From Candidatus Izemoplasma sp. (GTDB lineage: Bacteria; Bacillota_I; Bacilli_A; Izemoplasmatales; Izemoplasmataceae): DNA of 8,530 bases. Position numbers and translations under genes: made by a program. Location: the NCBI GenBank assembly GCA_007132145.1, contig SLPE01000022.1, forward strand, positions 1-8,530, written 5' to 3'. Below are positions 1-5,870 of the stretch, piece after piece (within the stretch, counting starts at the first letter, position 1; each line of letters begins with the position of its first letter). The notes under the pieces were generated by a model. The model saw only the letters and a program-made list of their open reading frames with translations. It was not told where the DNA came from and ran no database searches.

Positions 1-136
1 AGCTCGTGCCTATGAGCGTCCCTCCGGAAAACCCTCCTCCGGGGGAGATATGACCGTGCAAGATGATGAAAACGCCGTATAACTGCAAGAAGGGAACGAT
101 GATGCGCGTTACCGTGCGCACAATGATATCATTCAT
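1..136 (-). CDS. mrpB: Na+/H+ antiporter subunit MrpB (MnhB family), N-terminal part only
   Basis: This is the first 45 codons of a gene that leaves the window at its left edge. The protein begins MNDIIVRTVTRIIVPFLQLY and continues with a glycine-rich HGHISPGGGFSGG stretch at about residues 30-42. That motif is characteristic of MrpB/MnhB, a membrane subunit of the multisubunit cation/proton antiporter. The ATG lies inside the end of the upstream MbhE-like gene, with an 8-base overlap, so translation is probably coupled. The reading starts too close to the edge to assess the rest of the protein. Family assignment is firm from the glycine motif and the operon position; in Mbh-type nomenclature the same subunit is MbhF. 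Confidence 0.88.
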   Translation of the reverse strand, partial: MNDIIVRTVTRIIVPFLQLYGVFIILHGHISPGGGFSGGTLIGTS

Positions 137-452
137 CGACGTCACCCTCCTCCAATTCATCGCTTTCTTCTTTCATCGGCGTCTTCGCCATTCGAAGGAC
201 AGAGGCGACCGCGACAATCGACGTGAACAAGACGATTGTCTCACCGAGCGTGTCGAAGGCACGATAATCCGTCAAAATCGCCGCAATGATATTGATCGCT
301 CCCGTTTCATGCGCGCCTTCTTCCGTATAATGGCGGGTCGTTTCATTGTAGGAAGGCGCATCGGTCGTAAATGCGCTCGGCATTTGCATGATGTTGTAAA
401 ACAACAAAGAGAGCAAAACGCCAAAAAGCAAGATGACTGCCATTCTTTTCAT
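129..452 (-). CDS. MbhE-like antiporter subunit (separate homologue of part of the MrpA C-terminus)
   Basis: A 107-residue membrane protein. Residues 1-22 form a hydrophobic N-terminal helix, a polar section follows at about 25-50, and a second hydrophobic region lies at about 70-87. The core, residues 52-76, reads like the conserved N-II--IL-D-R-FDTLGE-IVL block found near the C-terminus of MrpA and in the stand-alone MbhE subunit of archaeal Mbh/Mrp complexes. The C-terminus (about 94-107) is strongly acidic and probably cytoplasmic. Its ATG overlaps the stop of the MbhD-like gene in an ATGA, and its own stop overlaps the mrpB start. In Bacillus this segment is fused to the large MrpA protein; here it is a separate gene. 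It is presumed to form part of the membrane arm that couples Na+ and H+ movement. Confidence 0.82.
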   Translation of the reverse strand: MKRMAVILLFGVLLSLLFYNIMQMPSAFTTDAPSYNETTRHYTEEGAHETGAINIIAAILTDYRAFDTLGETIVLFTSIVAVASVLRMAKTPMKEESDELEEGDVDE

Positions 453-688
453 TTTTCGAACCTCTTCGTACGACTGATCACGGCGATGAACAAGATACAG
501 TTCACCCCGGCGCCGATCGCCGCTTCGGTCAAGGCGACATCCGGTGTTTTCAAAATCAACCAGAGCACACTCATCATCAACGAATACGCGGAAAAGATGA
601 TAACCGCGCTCAAAAGGTCACGGGTTCGTTCCACGGCAATGGCGGACACGATGAGGAACACGACCAAAATCACATTGAGCCACTCCAT
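449..688 (-). CDS. DUF4040 / MbhD-like antiporter subunit
   Basis: A 79-residue, almost entirely hydrophobic protein with about three membrane segments (roughly 4-19, 27-46 and 53-71). Residues 48-61, TPDVALTEAAIGAG, match the hallmark PDVALTEA-G-G motif of the DUF4040 family. That family includes the MbhD subunit of archaeal membrane hydrogenase and a domain in the C-terminal part of MrpA. The gene starts one base after the mrpG stop, with an AAGGAGG ribosome site inside the 3' end of mrpG. It overlaps the next gene by four bases (ATGA). As with its neighbour, this is a piece of MrpA encoded on its own. The length fits stand-alone MbhD homologues, so it is not an obvious truncation. Confidence 0.85.
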   Translation of the reverse strand: MEWLNVILVVFLIVSAIAVERTRDLLSAVIIFSAYSLMMSVLWLILKTPDVALTEAAIGAGVNCILFIAVISRTKRFEK

Positions 689-689
689 G

Positions 690-1007
690 TCAGGCCTCCT
701 TCGCCGATTCCTTGTTTTTCAATGTCTGCAAGGTATATTGACTTCTCGCGATACTATGACACGCCGTCGGATTCGTCAACCAGATGAACATCAAGACGAT
801 CGCGATGTTGATCGACGTGAATCCGAACCCCTGCCACACGATGAGCGCGAGCAAGATCAATCCCGCACCTAGCGTATCGCATTTCGTCGTCGCATGGATC
901 CGACAAAACACATCGGGCATCCGCACGAGACCGACAGACCCGACGAAGAAGAAGAACAGTCCACACGCAAGCAAGAACAATACGACAATGTCTCTTAGCA
1001 TCTCCAT
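690..1007 (-). CDS. mrpG: Na+/H+ antiporter subunit MrpG (MnhG family)
   Basis: A 105-residue protein with three predicted membrane segments (about 5-25, 45-59 and 64-77) and a basic, polar C-terminal tail. Residues 26-47 carry the family signature GLVRMPD-F-RIHA-TK-DTLG, which corresponds to the G-RxPDxYxRxHAxTKxxTLG pattern of MrpG/PhaG. LTNPTACHSIAR at 77-88 matches the conserved P-A-H-IARA region that follows the last helix. MrpG is a small essential subunit of the Mrp antiporter, and MbhC is its counterpart in archaeal hydrogenase. The gene lies four bases downstream of mrpF, and a GGGGTGA stretch serves as the ribosome site. A second ATG two codons in (999-1001) is an alternative start. 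Confidence 0.93.
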   Translation of the reverse strand: MEMLRDIVVLFLLACGLFFFFVGSVGLVRMPDVFCRIHATTKCDTLGAGLILLALIVWQGFGFTSINIAIVLMFIWLTNPTACHSIARSQYTLQTLKNKESAKEA

Positions 1008-1011
1008 GGAC

Positions 1012-1278
1012 TCACCCCAGTTTTCCCTTGATCAAGTATTTCGCGACGCCGATCGTCGCGATGAAACCGATCATCGCGTAGACGAGCGCCACACTGACAT
1101 AGGATTTTTGCGCCGTCACCAACGCGATCATGACGATGATCGTCGCCACTTTCGTCGTCGTCACATTGATCGCGACGACGCGATCGGCGGCACGTGGTCC
1201 TTTGTACGCCCGCCACAACGCGACGAACGACATCATCATCACGAGACCGACCGTGACCTTCACCGCGGTTTCTATCAT
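1012..1278 (-). CDS. mrpF: Na+/H+ antiporter subunit MrpF (MnhF family)
   Basis: An 88-residue protein with three membrane segments (about 5-22, 43-57 and 60-80), the usual length and topology for MrpF/PhaF. Residues 27-33 (GPRAADR) fit the conserved RxxxGPxxxDR loop between helices 1 and 2, with the conserved acidic residue D32. The family often has a second acidic residue just after this (DR-VALD); here residue 38 is Asn. The ATG overlaps the mrpE stop in an ATGA, so the two genes are probably translationally coupled. MrpF belongs to the membrane part of the antiporter, and MbhB is its equivalent in archaeal hydrogenase. Confidence 0.92.
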   Translation of the reverse strand: MIETAVKVTVGLVMMMSFVALWRAYKGPRAADRVVAINVTTTKVATIIVMIALVTAQKSYVSVALVYAMIGFIATIGVAKYLIKGKLG

Positions 1279-1775
1279 CTTCCCGCCTCCTCGTAACGAA
1301 TGAACGCTTTTTCGATCGCACTGTTCTCGACGATCGGACGCTCTTTTCTCACCAGTTCATGGACGAGAATCTCCTTTTCGTCCAATTCGACCGTCAACGT
1401 TCCCGGTGTCAGTGTGATGGCGTTTCCGAAAAGCATCCGGTTCACATCTTTTTCCAGCGGCTGACGTGAAGTCGTAAATCCCGGATTGATCGGCAATCTA
1501 GGATGCAGCACGATGCGGACGACATCGATGTTCGCTTTGACGATTTCCTTCACCAATGTCCCTAACAAAAAAAAGAGTGCGACGAAACTCTTGAAACCGA
1601 TTTTCGTGATTTCTTTAGGCGAAAACGCGATATCCGTATTGTAAAAGACGATCAATGCGGCCGTCATCAAGCCGACGATGATCGTCGACCAATGCGCATT
1701 AGCCGCCAAAATGAGCCAAAAAACGAACAACAGGACGAATAGGATCACCGTCCCTGAAACATGTTCTTTTCGCAT
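1275..1775 (-). CDS. mrpE: Na+/H+ antiporter subunit MrpE (MnhE family)
   Basis: The first gene of the antiporter operon, a 166-residue protein. Hydrophobic segments lie at about 9-25, 30-45 and 62-80, followed by a soluble C-terminal half. Residues 120-131 (ITLTPGTLTVEL) and VHEL at 138-141 match the conserved S-TPGT-V-----L-VHxL block of MrpE/PhaE. An ATG two codons upstream (position 1781) is possible, but the AGGAGG sits only one base from it and seven bases from the ATG at 1775. The downstream start, giving MRKEHVSG, is therefore preferred. In Bacillus mrpE is the fifth gene; here it leads the operon, as mbhA does in archaeal Mbh clusters. Confidence 0.93.
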   Translation of the reverse strand: MRKEHVSGTVILFVLLFVFWLILAANAHWSTIIVGLMTAALIVFYNTDIAFSPKEITKIGFKSFVALFFLLGTLVKEIVKANIDVVRIVLHPRLPINPGFTTSRQPLEKDVNRMLFGNAITLTPGTLTVELDEKEILVHELVRKERPIVENSAIEKAFIRYEEAGR

Positions 1776-1782
1776 CGTCATG

Positions 1783-1788
1783 CCTCCT
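1783..1788 (-). promoter_or_regulatory. Ribosome binding site deciding the mrpE start
   Basis: On the minus strand an AGGAGG lies one base before the ATG at 1781 and seven bases before the ATG at 1775. Only the second spacing is usual for Shine-Dalgarno pairing, which supports the 166-residue form of MrpE. Confidence 0.75.
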
Positions 1789-1813
1789 CATCCATGAATT
1801 TCTCTTCGCATCT

Positions 1814-1842
1814 ATGATACAACGCTTTGGCGAACTTTACAA
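1814..1842 (-). promoter_or_regulatory. Candidate promoter of the mrp operon
   Basis: On the minus strand TTGTAA (1842-1837) and TATCAT (1819-1814) are separated by 17 bases. They lie 32 to 60 bases upstream of the mrpE ribosome site region. The -35 matches four of six consensus bases and the -10 matches five of six. The preceding gene ends in a terminator-like hairpin, so an operon promoter is expected in this gap. The call is weaker than the other three promoters in the window because the -10 is imperfect and no extended -10 TGn is present. Confidence 0.4.
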
Positions 1843-1874
1843 ACACGAATATTCACCTTCGAAAAATGTTTGTA
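1838..1874. repeat. 8-base inverted repeat overlapping the mrp -35 candidate
   Basis: TACAAACA at 1838-1845 is the exact reverse complement of TGTTTGTA at 1867-1874, with 21 bases between. The left arm covers most of the candidate -35 hexamer of the mrp operon. The centres of the arms are 29 bases apart, close to three helical turns, which would suit a dimeric or looped operator. It is not followed by a T-run in either direction, so it does not look like a terminator. A regulatory role is inference. Confidence 0.4.
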
Positions 1875-1895
1875 TGAAGTTTCCACGACGTCAGG

Positions 1896-1933
1896 AAAAC
1901 GCCATCGAAGCGTTTCGCTCAATCTTCGATGGC
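1896..1933 (-). terminator. Terminator-like hairpin spanning the GH18 gene stop codon
   Basis: On the minus strand GCCATCGAAG (1933-1924) pairs perfectly with CTTCGATGGC (1910-1901), giving a 10-bp stem and a 13-base loop. The stem is followed by GTTTTCC (1900-1894), a short T-run. The upstream arm is made from the last coding triplets (A-I-E-D), and the TGA stop lies at the beginning of the loop. The T-run is short, so termination may be partial. The hairpin could also serve mainly to protect the 3' end. Confidence 0.6.
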
Positions 1934-4294
1934 TTCCCGCAACGCCGCCAACAATCCGCCGGTCGAATCGGTACCGTTCTCCCAATACATGACTCCGCCG
2001 AGCCCCTTGTCGATGACATAGGCGACTTTTTCACGCACCGAGACGGGATCGTCGTACGATATGAACACCGTCCCGTCCTTCTTCACGATGTAAGGCACAC
2101 CGGCAAGCGTGTCGTAAAACCCTTCATAATCCGGATGGTTCAAATAGTCGCTGACGATATCGTGATAGAAAACCGACCGCGAACGCGTCCAGTCGCTCCA
2201 CGTCCCGCTTCCGGCGTCGAAATGCCGGGTCTGTTTGATGCCGTAAAAAGCGAGCCCGACGAGGATTTTCTCGTAAGGCACGTTGAATCCGTGCAAGATG
2301 TCGATGCTTTCGTCGATTGAACAACTGATCAAAGTCCGTCCCGCTTCAAAGGTCGGATGGTCGTTCAATGGACTCGCATACAACGCGTTCTGATAATGTC
2401 CATGGTTCGAAGACATGCTGTAGGACATCATGTTCACATAGTCGATGTATTCGATCGAGTTTTCCAAATCGTAACGAGGCGGTTGCCACATGCCGGCGCC
2501 GATCGCCGCGGTGACGAGATGATCGGGATTGTTTTCCTTGACGCGCGCGTAGACGACCGACATCAAGACCGTGAACCGTTCTTTTTCGTCATGCGTAGGG
2601 AACTCCCAGTCGATGTCGACACCGTCGAAGCCGTAGGTGTTCAAAGCGTCGACGATATTGTCTGCGAAGTTCGCAATGCGGTCGTCGCAAGCGACGATGC
2701 TCGACCATGCCGATTCGGGCGCGATCGAAAGTACGACCCAATTGCCGTGTTCACGGGCCCTCGGCATGACGTGTGTCTGGACTTGTTGGAGGAAATGGCT
2801 TCCTGTGAGCGTCCCTCCAGCGAGCGCCGTGATGAACGCGACGTTGATGATGTCCAACGTCTCGAAAAACGCATCGTCGAGACGGTCGAATCCGCGATAT
2901 ACGTATCCGGATGCGATAGGCGCGCTCAAGGGTTTATACCCTGCGACCACGACATCGAAATCGACGGTCTCGATGTCGACACCGTCGAAGAGCTGTGCGG
3001 TAAGGACGATGCGAGTCTCCTTGTACGGTCTTTGAAACGTCCCGTTCGATGTCAAGATGTCTTCATCGGATGACTCCCATGTAATCGATGATTCGCCGAA
3101 AGATGCGGGCAAATCGAGATCGGAAGTCAAGGGAACATCGAGACGTTGCGCCATCATGTCGAGGAAATCGGACATCGAAGACGCCTGCCAGATGGCGGTC
3201 AATGTCAAGAGGGTGGCATCGTCTTCGACACTGATCGGCGGCAATTCGGTGTGCATGGCGTCCCCGTCGTGCCAACCCTTGAAACGGTATCCGTCGCGGA
3301 CGGGGACACGCAAGGGCGCTTCCGCTGTCAACCGTTCCGAAAACGGCCGCGAAAGCGTCTCGCGCTCATAGACAAAGACAGACCACGCAGCCGCTTCATC
3401 GTCATGGGGATTGTTATCGAACAAGACGACGTCGCCGACGCTTCCCGTGTCGGAAGCGAGCGCGGCGATGTCGGCGAGCGCCTCCGCGTCTTCGCAGTCG
3501 TCGTGTACGGCGACGATGAAATCGTAGTATCCGACGTCGATGTCGGAAATCGCCGCGGTCGCGGCATCGGTCGCGATGATTCGATAGACATCCTGCGTCT
3601 CTTCATAAGCGATGAAGAGTTTGTAGAACCAACGGAATCCGCTCGCGTGTTCATCGAGCAACGTCGCGTGACGTCCGCTCGGGTCGTTTCGCGACGTCAA
3701 CACGAACGTGTCCTCGGGGTCGAACGTTTCGATGACATCGCGTCTCCAGAAACCGTCACCGGGGTCGTAGACGACGTCGACATCGGCATACGCGGCCCAC
3801 CGGGCATAAAGCGTGAACGCTTCGGCCGGCATCTTGTCGACATCGAGAATGTCCTGTAAATCGGAGTCCGTGTACCAGCCCTTGAACACGTAGCCTTCCC
3901 GCTGTGAAGGCGGAAGCGCCAACGCTTCACCGACGTGACGAATCAAAGAAGACTCACCGTCGCCACCGCGGTGATCGAAGGTGATCGTATACGGTCGGGG
4001 TATCCATTTCGCATAGACCGTCACATCGCCTGTCAACGGCCGGTCCGAAAAAGAAGACGCGTCGAAGGGGTCTTCGAAGGAGCCTTCGTCGAAAAACCAT
4101 CCCCCGAAATCATGGCCCTCTTTGTGCGGCATTTCGGGCAACGTCAAGGACTCTTCGCCGGCAGTGATGATCGGTGGAATCGTTTCATCAACGCCGGTTT
4201 CGAAATGGATGCGATGCTTCGGCGGCCCGAAACAGCCCGCGAAGACCGTGAAACACAACAAGATGAACCCGATGGCGATCCATGATCGCTTCAT
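1919..4294 (-). CDS. Surface lipoprotein with InlB-like repeats, Ig-like domain and GH18 (chitinase-like) catalytic domain
   Basis: A 791-residue protein. Residues 1-21 are a lipoprotein signal (MKR, hydrophobic core, VFAGC lipobox) with Cys21 as the predicted lipid site. Two InlB/Flg_new-type repeats follow (about 27-97 and 102-166, with GGW/GWY and YAKW/YARW ends). Residues 170-310 are an unrecognised region. A third repeat covers 318-369 and an atypical Ig-like domain 374-452. The GH18 barrel spans about 458-791. The catalytic DxxDxDxE is DGVDIDWE at 557-564, with Glu564 as the likely acid; Tyr625 (MMSY) and Trp771 (YWENG) sit where GH18 active-site aromatics are expected. The usual SxGG strand motif reads SIAP. 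It probably hydrolyses beta-1,4-GlcNAc links at the cell surface; chitinase and endo-N-acetylglucosaminidase cannot be separated by eye. A GTG at 4303 is only two bases from AAAGG, while the ATG at 4294 is eleven bases away and begins a proper signal peptide, so the ATG is preferred. Confidence 0.9.
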   Translation of the reverse strand: MKRSWIAIGFILLCFTVFAGCFGPPKHRIHFETGVDETIPPIITAGEESLTLPEMPHKEGHDFGGWFFDEGSFEDPFDASSFSDRPLTGDVTVYAKWIPRPYTITFDHRGGDGESSLIRHVGEALALPPSQREGYVFKGWYTDSDLQDILDVDKMPAEAFTLYARWAAYADVDVVYDPGDGFWRRDVIETFDPEDTFVLTSRNDPSGRHATLLDEHASGFRWFYKLFIAYEETQDVYRIIATDAATAAISDIDVGYYDFIVAVHDDCEDAEALADIAALASDTGSVGDVVLFDNNPHDDEAAAWSVFVYERETLSRPFSERLTAEAPLRVPVRDGYRFKGWHDGDAMHTELPPISVEDDATLLTLTAIWQASSMSDFLDMMAQRLDVPLTSDLDLPASFGESSITWESSDEDILTSNGTFQRPYKETRIVLTAQLFDGVDIETVDFDVVVAGYKPLSAPIASGYVYRGFDRLDDAFFETLDIINVAFITALAGGTLTGSHFLQQVQTHVMPRAREHGNWVVLSIAPESAWSSIVACDDRIANFADNIVDALNTYGFDGVDIDWEFPTHDEKERFTVLMSVVYARVKENNPDHLVTAAIGAGMWQPPRYDLENSIEYIDYVNMMSYSMSSNHGHYQNALYASPLNDHPTFEAGRTLISCSIDESIDILHGFNVPYEKILVGLAFYGIKQTRHFDAGSGTWSDWTRSRSVFYHDIVSDYLNHPDYEGFYDTLAGVPYIVKKDGTVFISYDDPVSVREKVAYVIDKGLGGVMYWENGTDSTGGLLAALREAIED

Positions 4295-4346
4295 CGTATC
4301 CACTACCTTTCGTCAACCGTGAGACATCCCCTTTCTTCCATCGCCC

Positions 4347-4355
4347 ATTATATCA
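4347..4355 (-). promoter_or_regulatory. Extended -10 promoter of the GH18 lipoprotein gene
   Basis: The minus strand reads TGATATAAT, a perfect TATAAT (4352-4347) with an extended -10 TGn. No good -35 hexamer is visible 16 to 18 bases upstream, which fits a promoter relying on the extended -10. Transcription would start near 4340, leaving a leader of roughly 45 bases before the ATG. It diverges from the ROK-operon promoter about 110 bases away. Confidence 0.7.
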
Positions 4356-4385
4356 TAAAACGAGATTGAGCGCGCCCCTGTATCC

Positions 4386-4420
4386 GACGAATCCGATTGA
4401 TGGGGAACGACCCCTTCGTC
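4386..4420. repeat. Nested inverted repeat between the divergent promoters
   Basis: GGGG (4402-4405) and CCCC (4411-4414) flank a five-base loop. Directly outside the right arm, TTCGTC (4415-4420) is the reverse complement of GACGAA (4386-4391), with ten unpaired bases on the left side only. The structure lies between the two divergent promoters, where an operator would be expected. It may also be a chance structure in GC-rich DNA. Confidence 0.3.
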
Positions 4421-4458
4421 ACGGCATGGACATGTGCCTTTCTCATCACTCGGCATTT

Positions 4459-4488
4459 TTGACAAAAAAAGCGGAAACATGCTATAAT
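4459..4488 (+). promoter_or_regulatory. Consensus sigma-A-type promoter of the ROK/PIG-L/Lgt operon
   Basis: TTGACA (4459-4464) and TATAAT (4483-4488) are both perfect consensus hexamers with an 18-base spacer. A TGC directly before TATAAT gives an extended -10. An A/T-rich run follows the -35. Transcription would start near 4495, about 24 bases before the ROK gene ATG. This excludes the longer reading frame that is open back to 4282. Such a strong core promoter suggests either high constitutive expression or control by a repressor. Confidence 0.88.
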
Positions 4489-4518
4489 CTAGCCATCAAG
4501 ACCACAGGAGAAAGCCCA

Positions 4519-5862
4519 ATGACAGAATGCTTGATCGATCGAAATTTTCAGCCCATGTACTTGTTGTTTCGGCGTTATCGAGAAGCCGTCTCGCAAGCGG
4601 CAGACAAGAACGATTTCATCGTCGTCGTCGAGCGGACACACGGATACAACGAGCGTTTCAAGGCCGAAGTGTTCGTAGACGAGGCACCCGAAGCTTCACA
4701 AAATCCTTTTTTTTGTGAGCGACTCGTCAAGACGCTTCTATGGATCCATGGCGGCTACCGTCTTTGGATCCACGCTTCAAAACCGCTATTCGAACAATTG
4801 CAAGCGGCCTATTCGAAAGGCGGGAGCCGTGATTTCGACGTCCGTTTCATGGAAAGGGTATACGGTGCGCCCTTCGAAGTCATCCATGTGCCCGACATCG
4901 AAGACCTCCCCGCGTCGCGGCCTCAGAAGATCCTTGCCGAAGGCAGCCTCGAAGGGGCACGCATCGGCTTCGACGCCGGCGGCAGCGATCGGAAAGTCGC
5001 CGCCGTGTTGGACGGAGAAGTCCTGTATAGCGAAGAAGTCGTCTGGCACCCGAAACAAAAGAGCGATCCCGATTATCACATCGGTCACATCCGTGGAGCG
5101 ATCATGCTCGCGAAATCGAAACTTCCCCGCGTCGACCGACTCGGCGTCAGTTCCGCCGGTATCTATGTCGACAACGAAGCCAAGGTCGCCTCGTTGTTCC
5201 TCAAGATCCCACAAGACGACTACGACCGTGTCAGAACGGTCTATATCGATATCGGGAAAGAACTCGGCGTCCCTTTGAAAGTCGCCAACGACGGCGATGT
5301 CGCCGCATTGGCGGGCGCCTTGGAACTCGGAAAGAACAATCTTCTCGGCATCGCGATGGGCACAAGCGAAGCCGCCGGCTACATCGACGGAGAAGGCGCT
5401 TTGCGAGGTTGGCTCAACGAACTGGCGTTCGTCCCCGTCGACGCCTCGCCAAACGCGATGGAAGACGAATGGAGCACCGATATCGGTGTCGGCGTCAAAT
5501 ACCATTCCCAAGACGGCATCATCAAACTGGCGCAGATGGCCGGCATCCGCTTTGAAGACCATCTCTCACCCGCGGAAAGGCTCAAAGTCGTCCAATCGCG
5601 CATCGAAAACGACGATGACACCGCACGTCGCATCTTCGAAGACGCCGGCGTCTATTTCGCGTATTCACTCATGTATTACCGTCTGTTCTACAGCATGGAC
5701 GACGTCTTGCTCATGGGACGCGTCGTCAGTGGAAAAGGCGGAGAAACACTCGTCGAAACCGCCAGAAGAATTCTCGATGAACACCAGATCGACGTGACCA
5801 TCCATCTGCCCGACGAAAAAAGTCGCCGTGTCGGCCAAGCCGTCGCCGCCGCGAGTTTGTGA
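4519..5862 (+). CDS. ROK-family sugar kinase-like protein with extra N-terminal domain and no zinc motif
   Basis: A 447-residue protein. The ROK fold begins at about 148: phosphate-1 motif IGFDAGGSDR (149-158), likely catalytic Asp258 in VANDGD (255-260), phosphate-2 motif AMGTSEAAGYID (279-290), and a C-terminal LLMGRVVSGKGG (397-408) in the adenosine-site region. Classical ROK kinases have a GH motif followed by a CxCGxxGC zinc site. Here the equivalent stretch is NELAFVPVD (300-308), with neither His nor Cys. Residues 1-145 precede the ROK fold and show no helix-turn-helix, so this is not an obvious NagC-type repressor; I do not recognise that domain. The start is set by AGGAG eight bases before the ATG and by the promoter. 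It leads an operon with a PIG-L deacetylase gene, suggesting phosphorylation of an amino sugar. The substrate is unknown. Confidence 0.85.
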   Translation: MTECLIDRNFQPMYLLFRRYREAVSQAADKNDFIVVVERTHGYNERFKAEVFVDEAPEASQNPFFCERLVKTLLWIHGGYRLWIHASKPLFEQLQAAYSKGGSRDFDVRFMERVYGAPFEVIHVPDIEDLPASRPQKILAEGSLEGARIGFDAGGSDRKVAAVLDGEVLYSEEVVWHPKQKSDPDYHIGHIRGAIMLAKSKLPRVDRLGVSSAGIYVDNEAKVASLFLKIPQDDYDRVRTVYIDIGKELGVPLKVANDGDVAALAGALELGKNNLLGIAMGTSEAAGYIDGEGALRGWLNELAFVPVDASPNAMEDEWSTDIGVGVKYHSQDGIIKLAQMAGIRFEDHLSPAERLKVVQSRIENDDDTARRIFEDAGVYFAYSLMYYRLFYSMDDVLLMGRVVSGKGGETLVETARRILDEHQIDVTIHLPDEKSRRVGQAVAAASL

Positions 5863-5870
5863 GGAAGAAA

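Noticed and set aside
2357..3859. Two plus-strand frames of about 238 codons antisense to the GH18 lipoprotein gene
   Set aside because: The opposite strand encodes recognisable repeat, Ig-like and GH18 domains; the plus-strand products are Arg/Asp-rich shadows.
4295..4303. GTG start three codons upstream for the GH18 lipoprotein
   Set aside because: The AAAGG is only two bases from the GTG but eleven from the ATG, and the ATG start gives a standard MKR signal-peptide beginning.
4386..4420. The GGGG/CCCC nested repeat as an intrinsic terminator
   Set aside because: It lies between divergent promoters, where neither direction needs a terminator, and no T-run follows on either strand.
4282..4518. 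In-frame upstream extension of the ROK gene
   Set aside because: The consensus promoter starts transcription near 4495, inside this extension, and the AGGAG before the ATG at 4519 fixes the start.
4786..5562. A 258-codon minus-strand frame antisense to the ROK gene
   Set aside because: It mirrors the conserved ROK coding sequence and has no start context or motif of its own.
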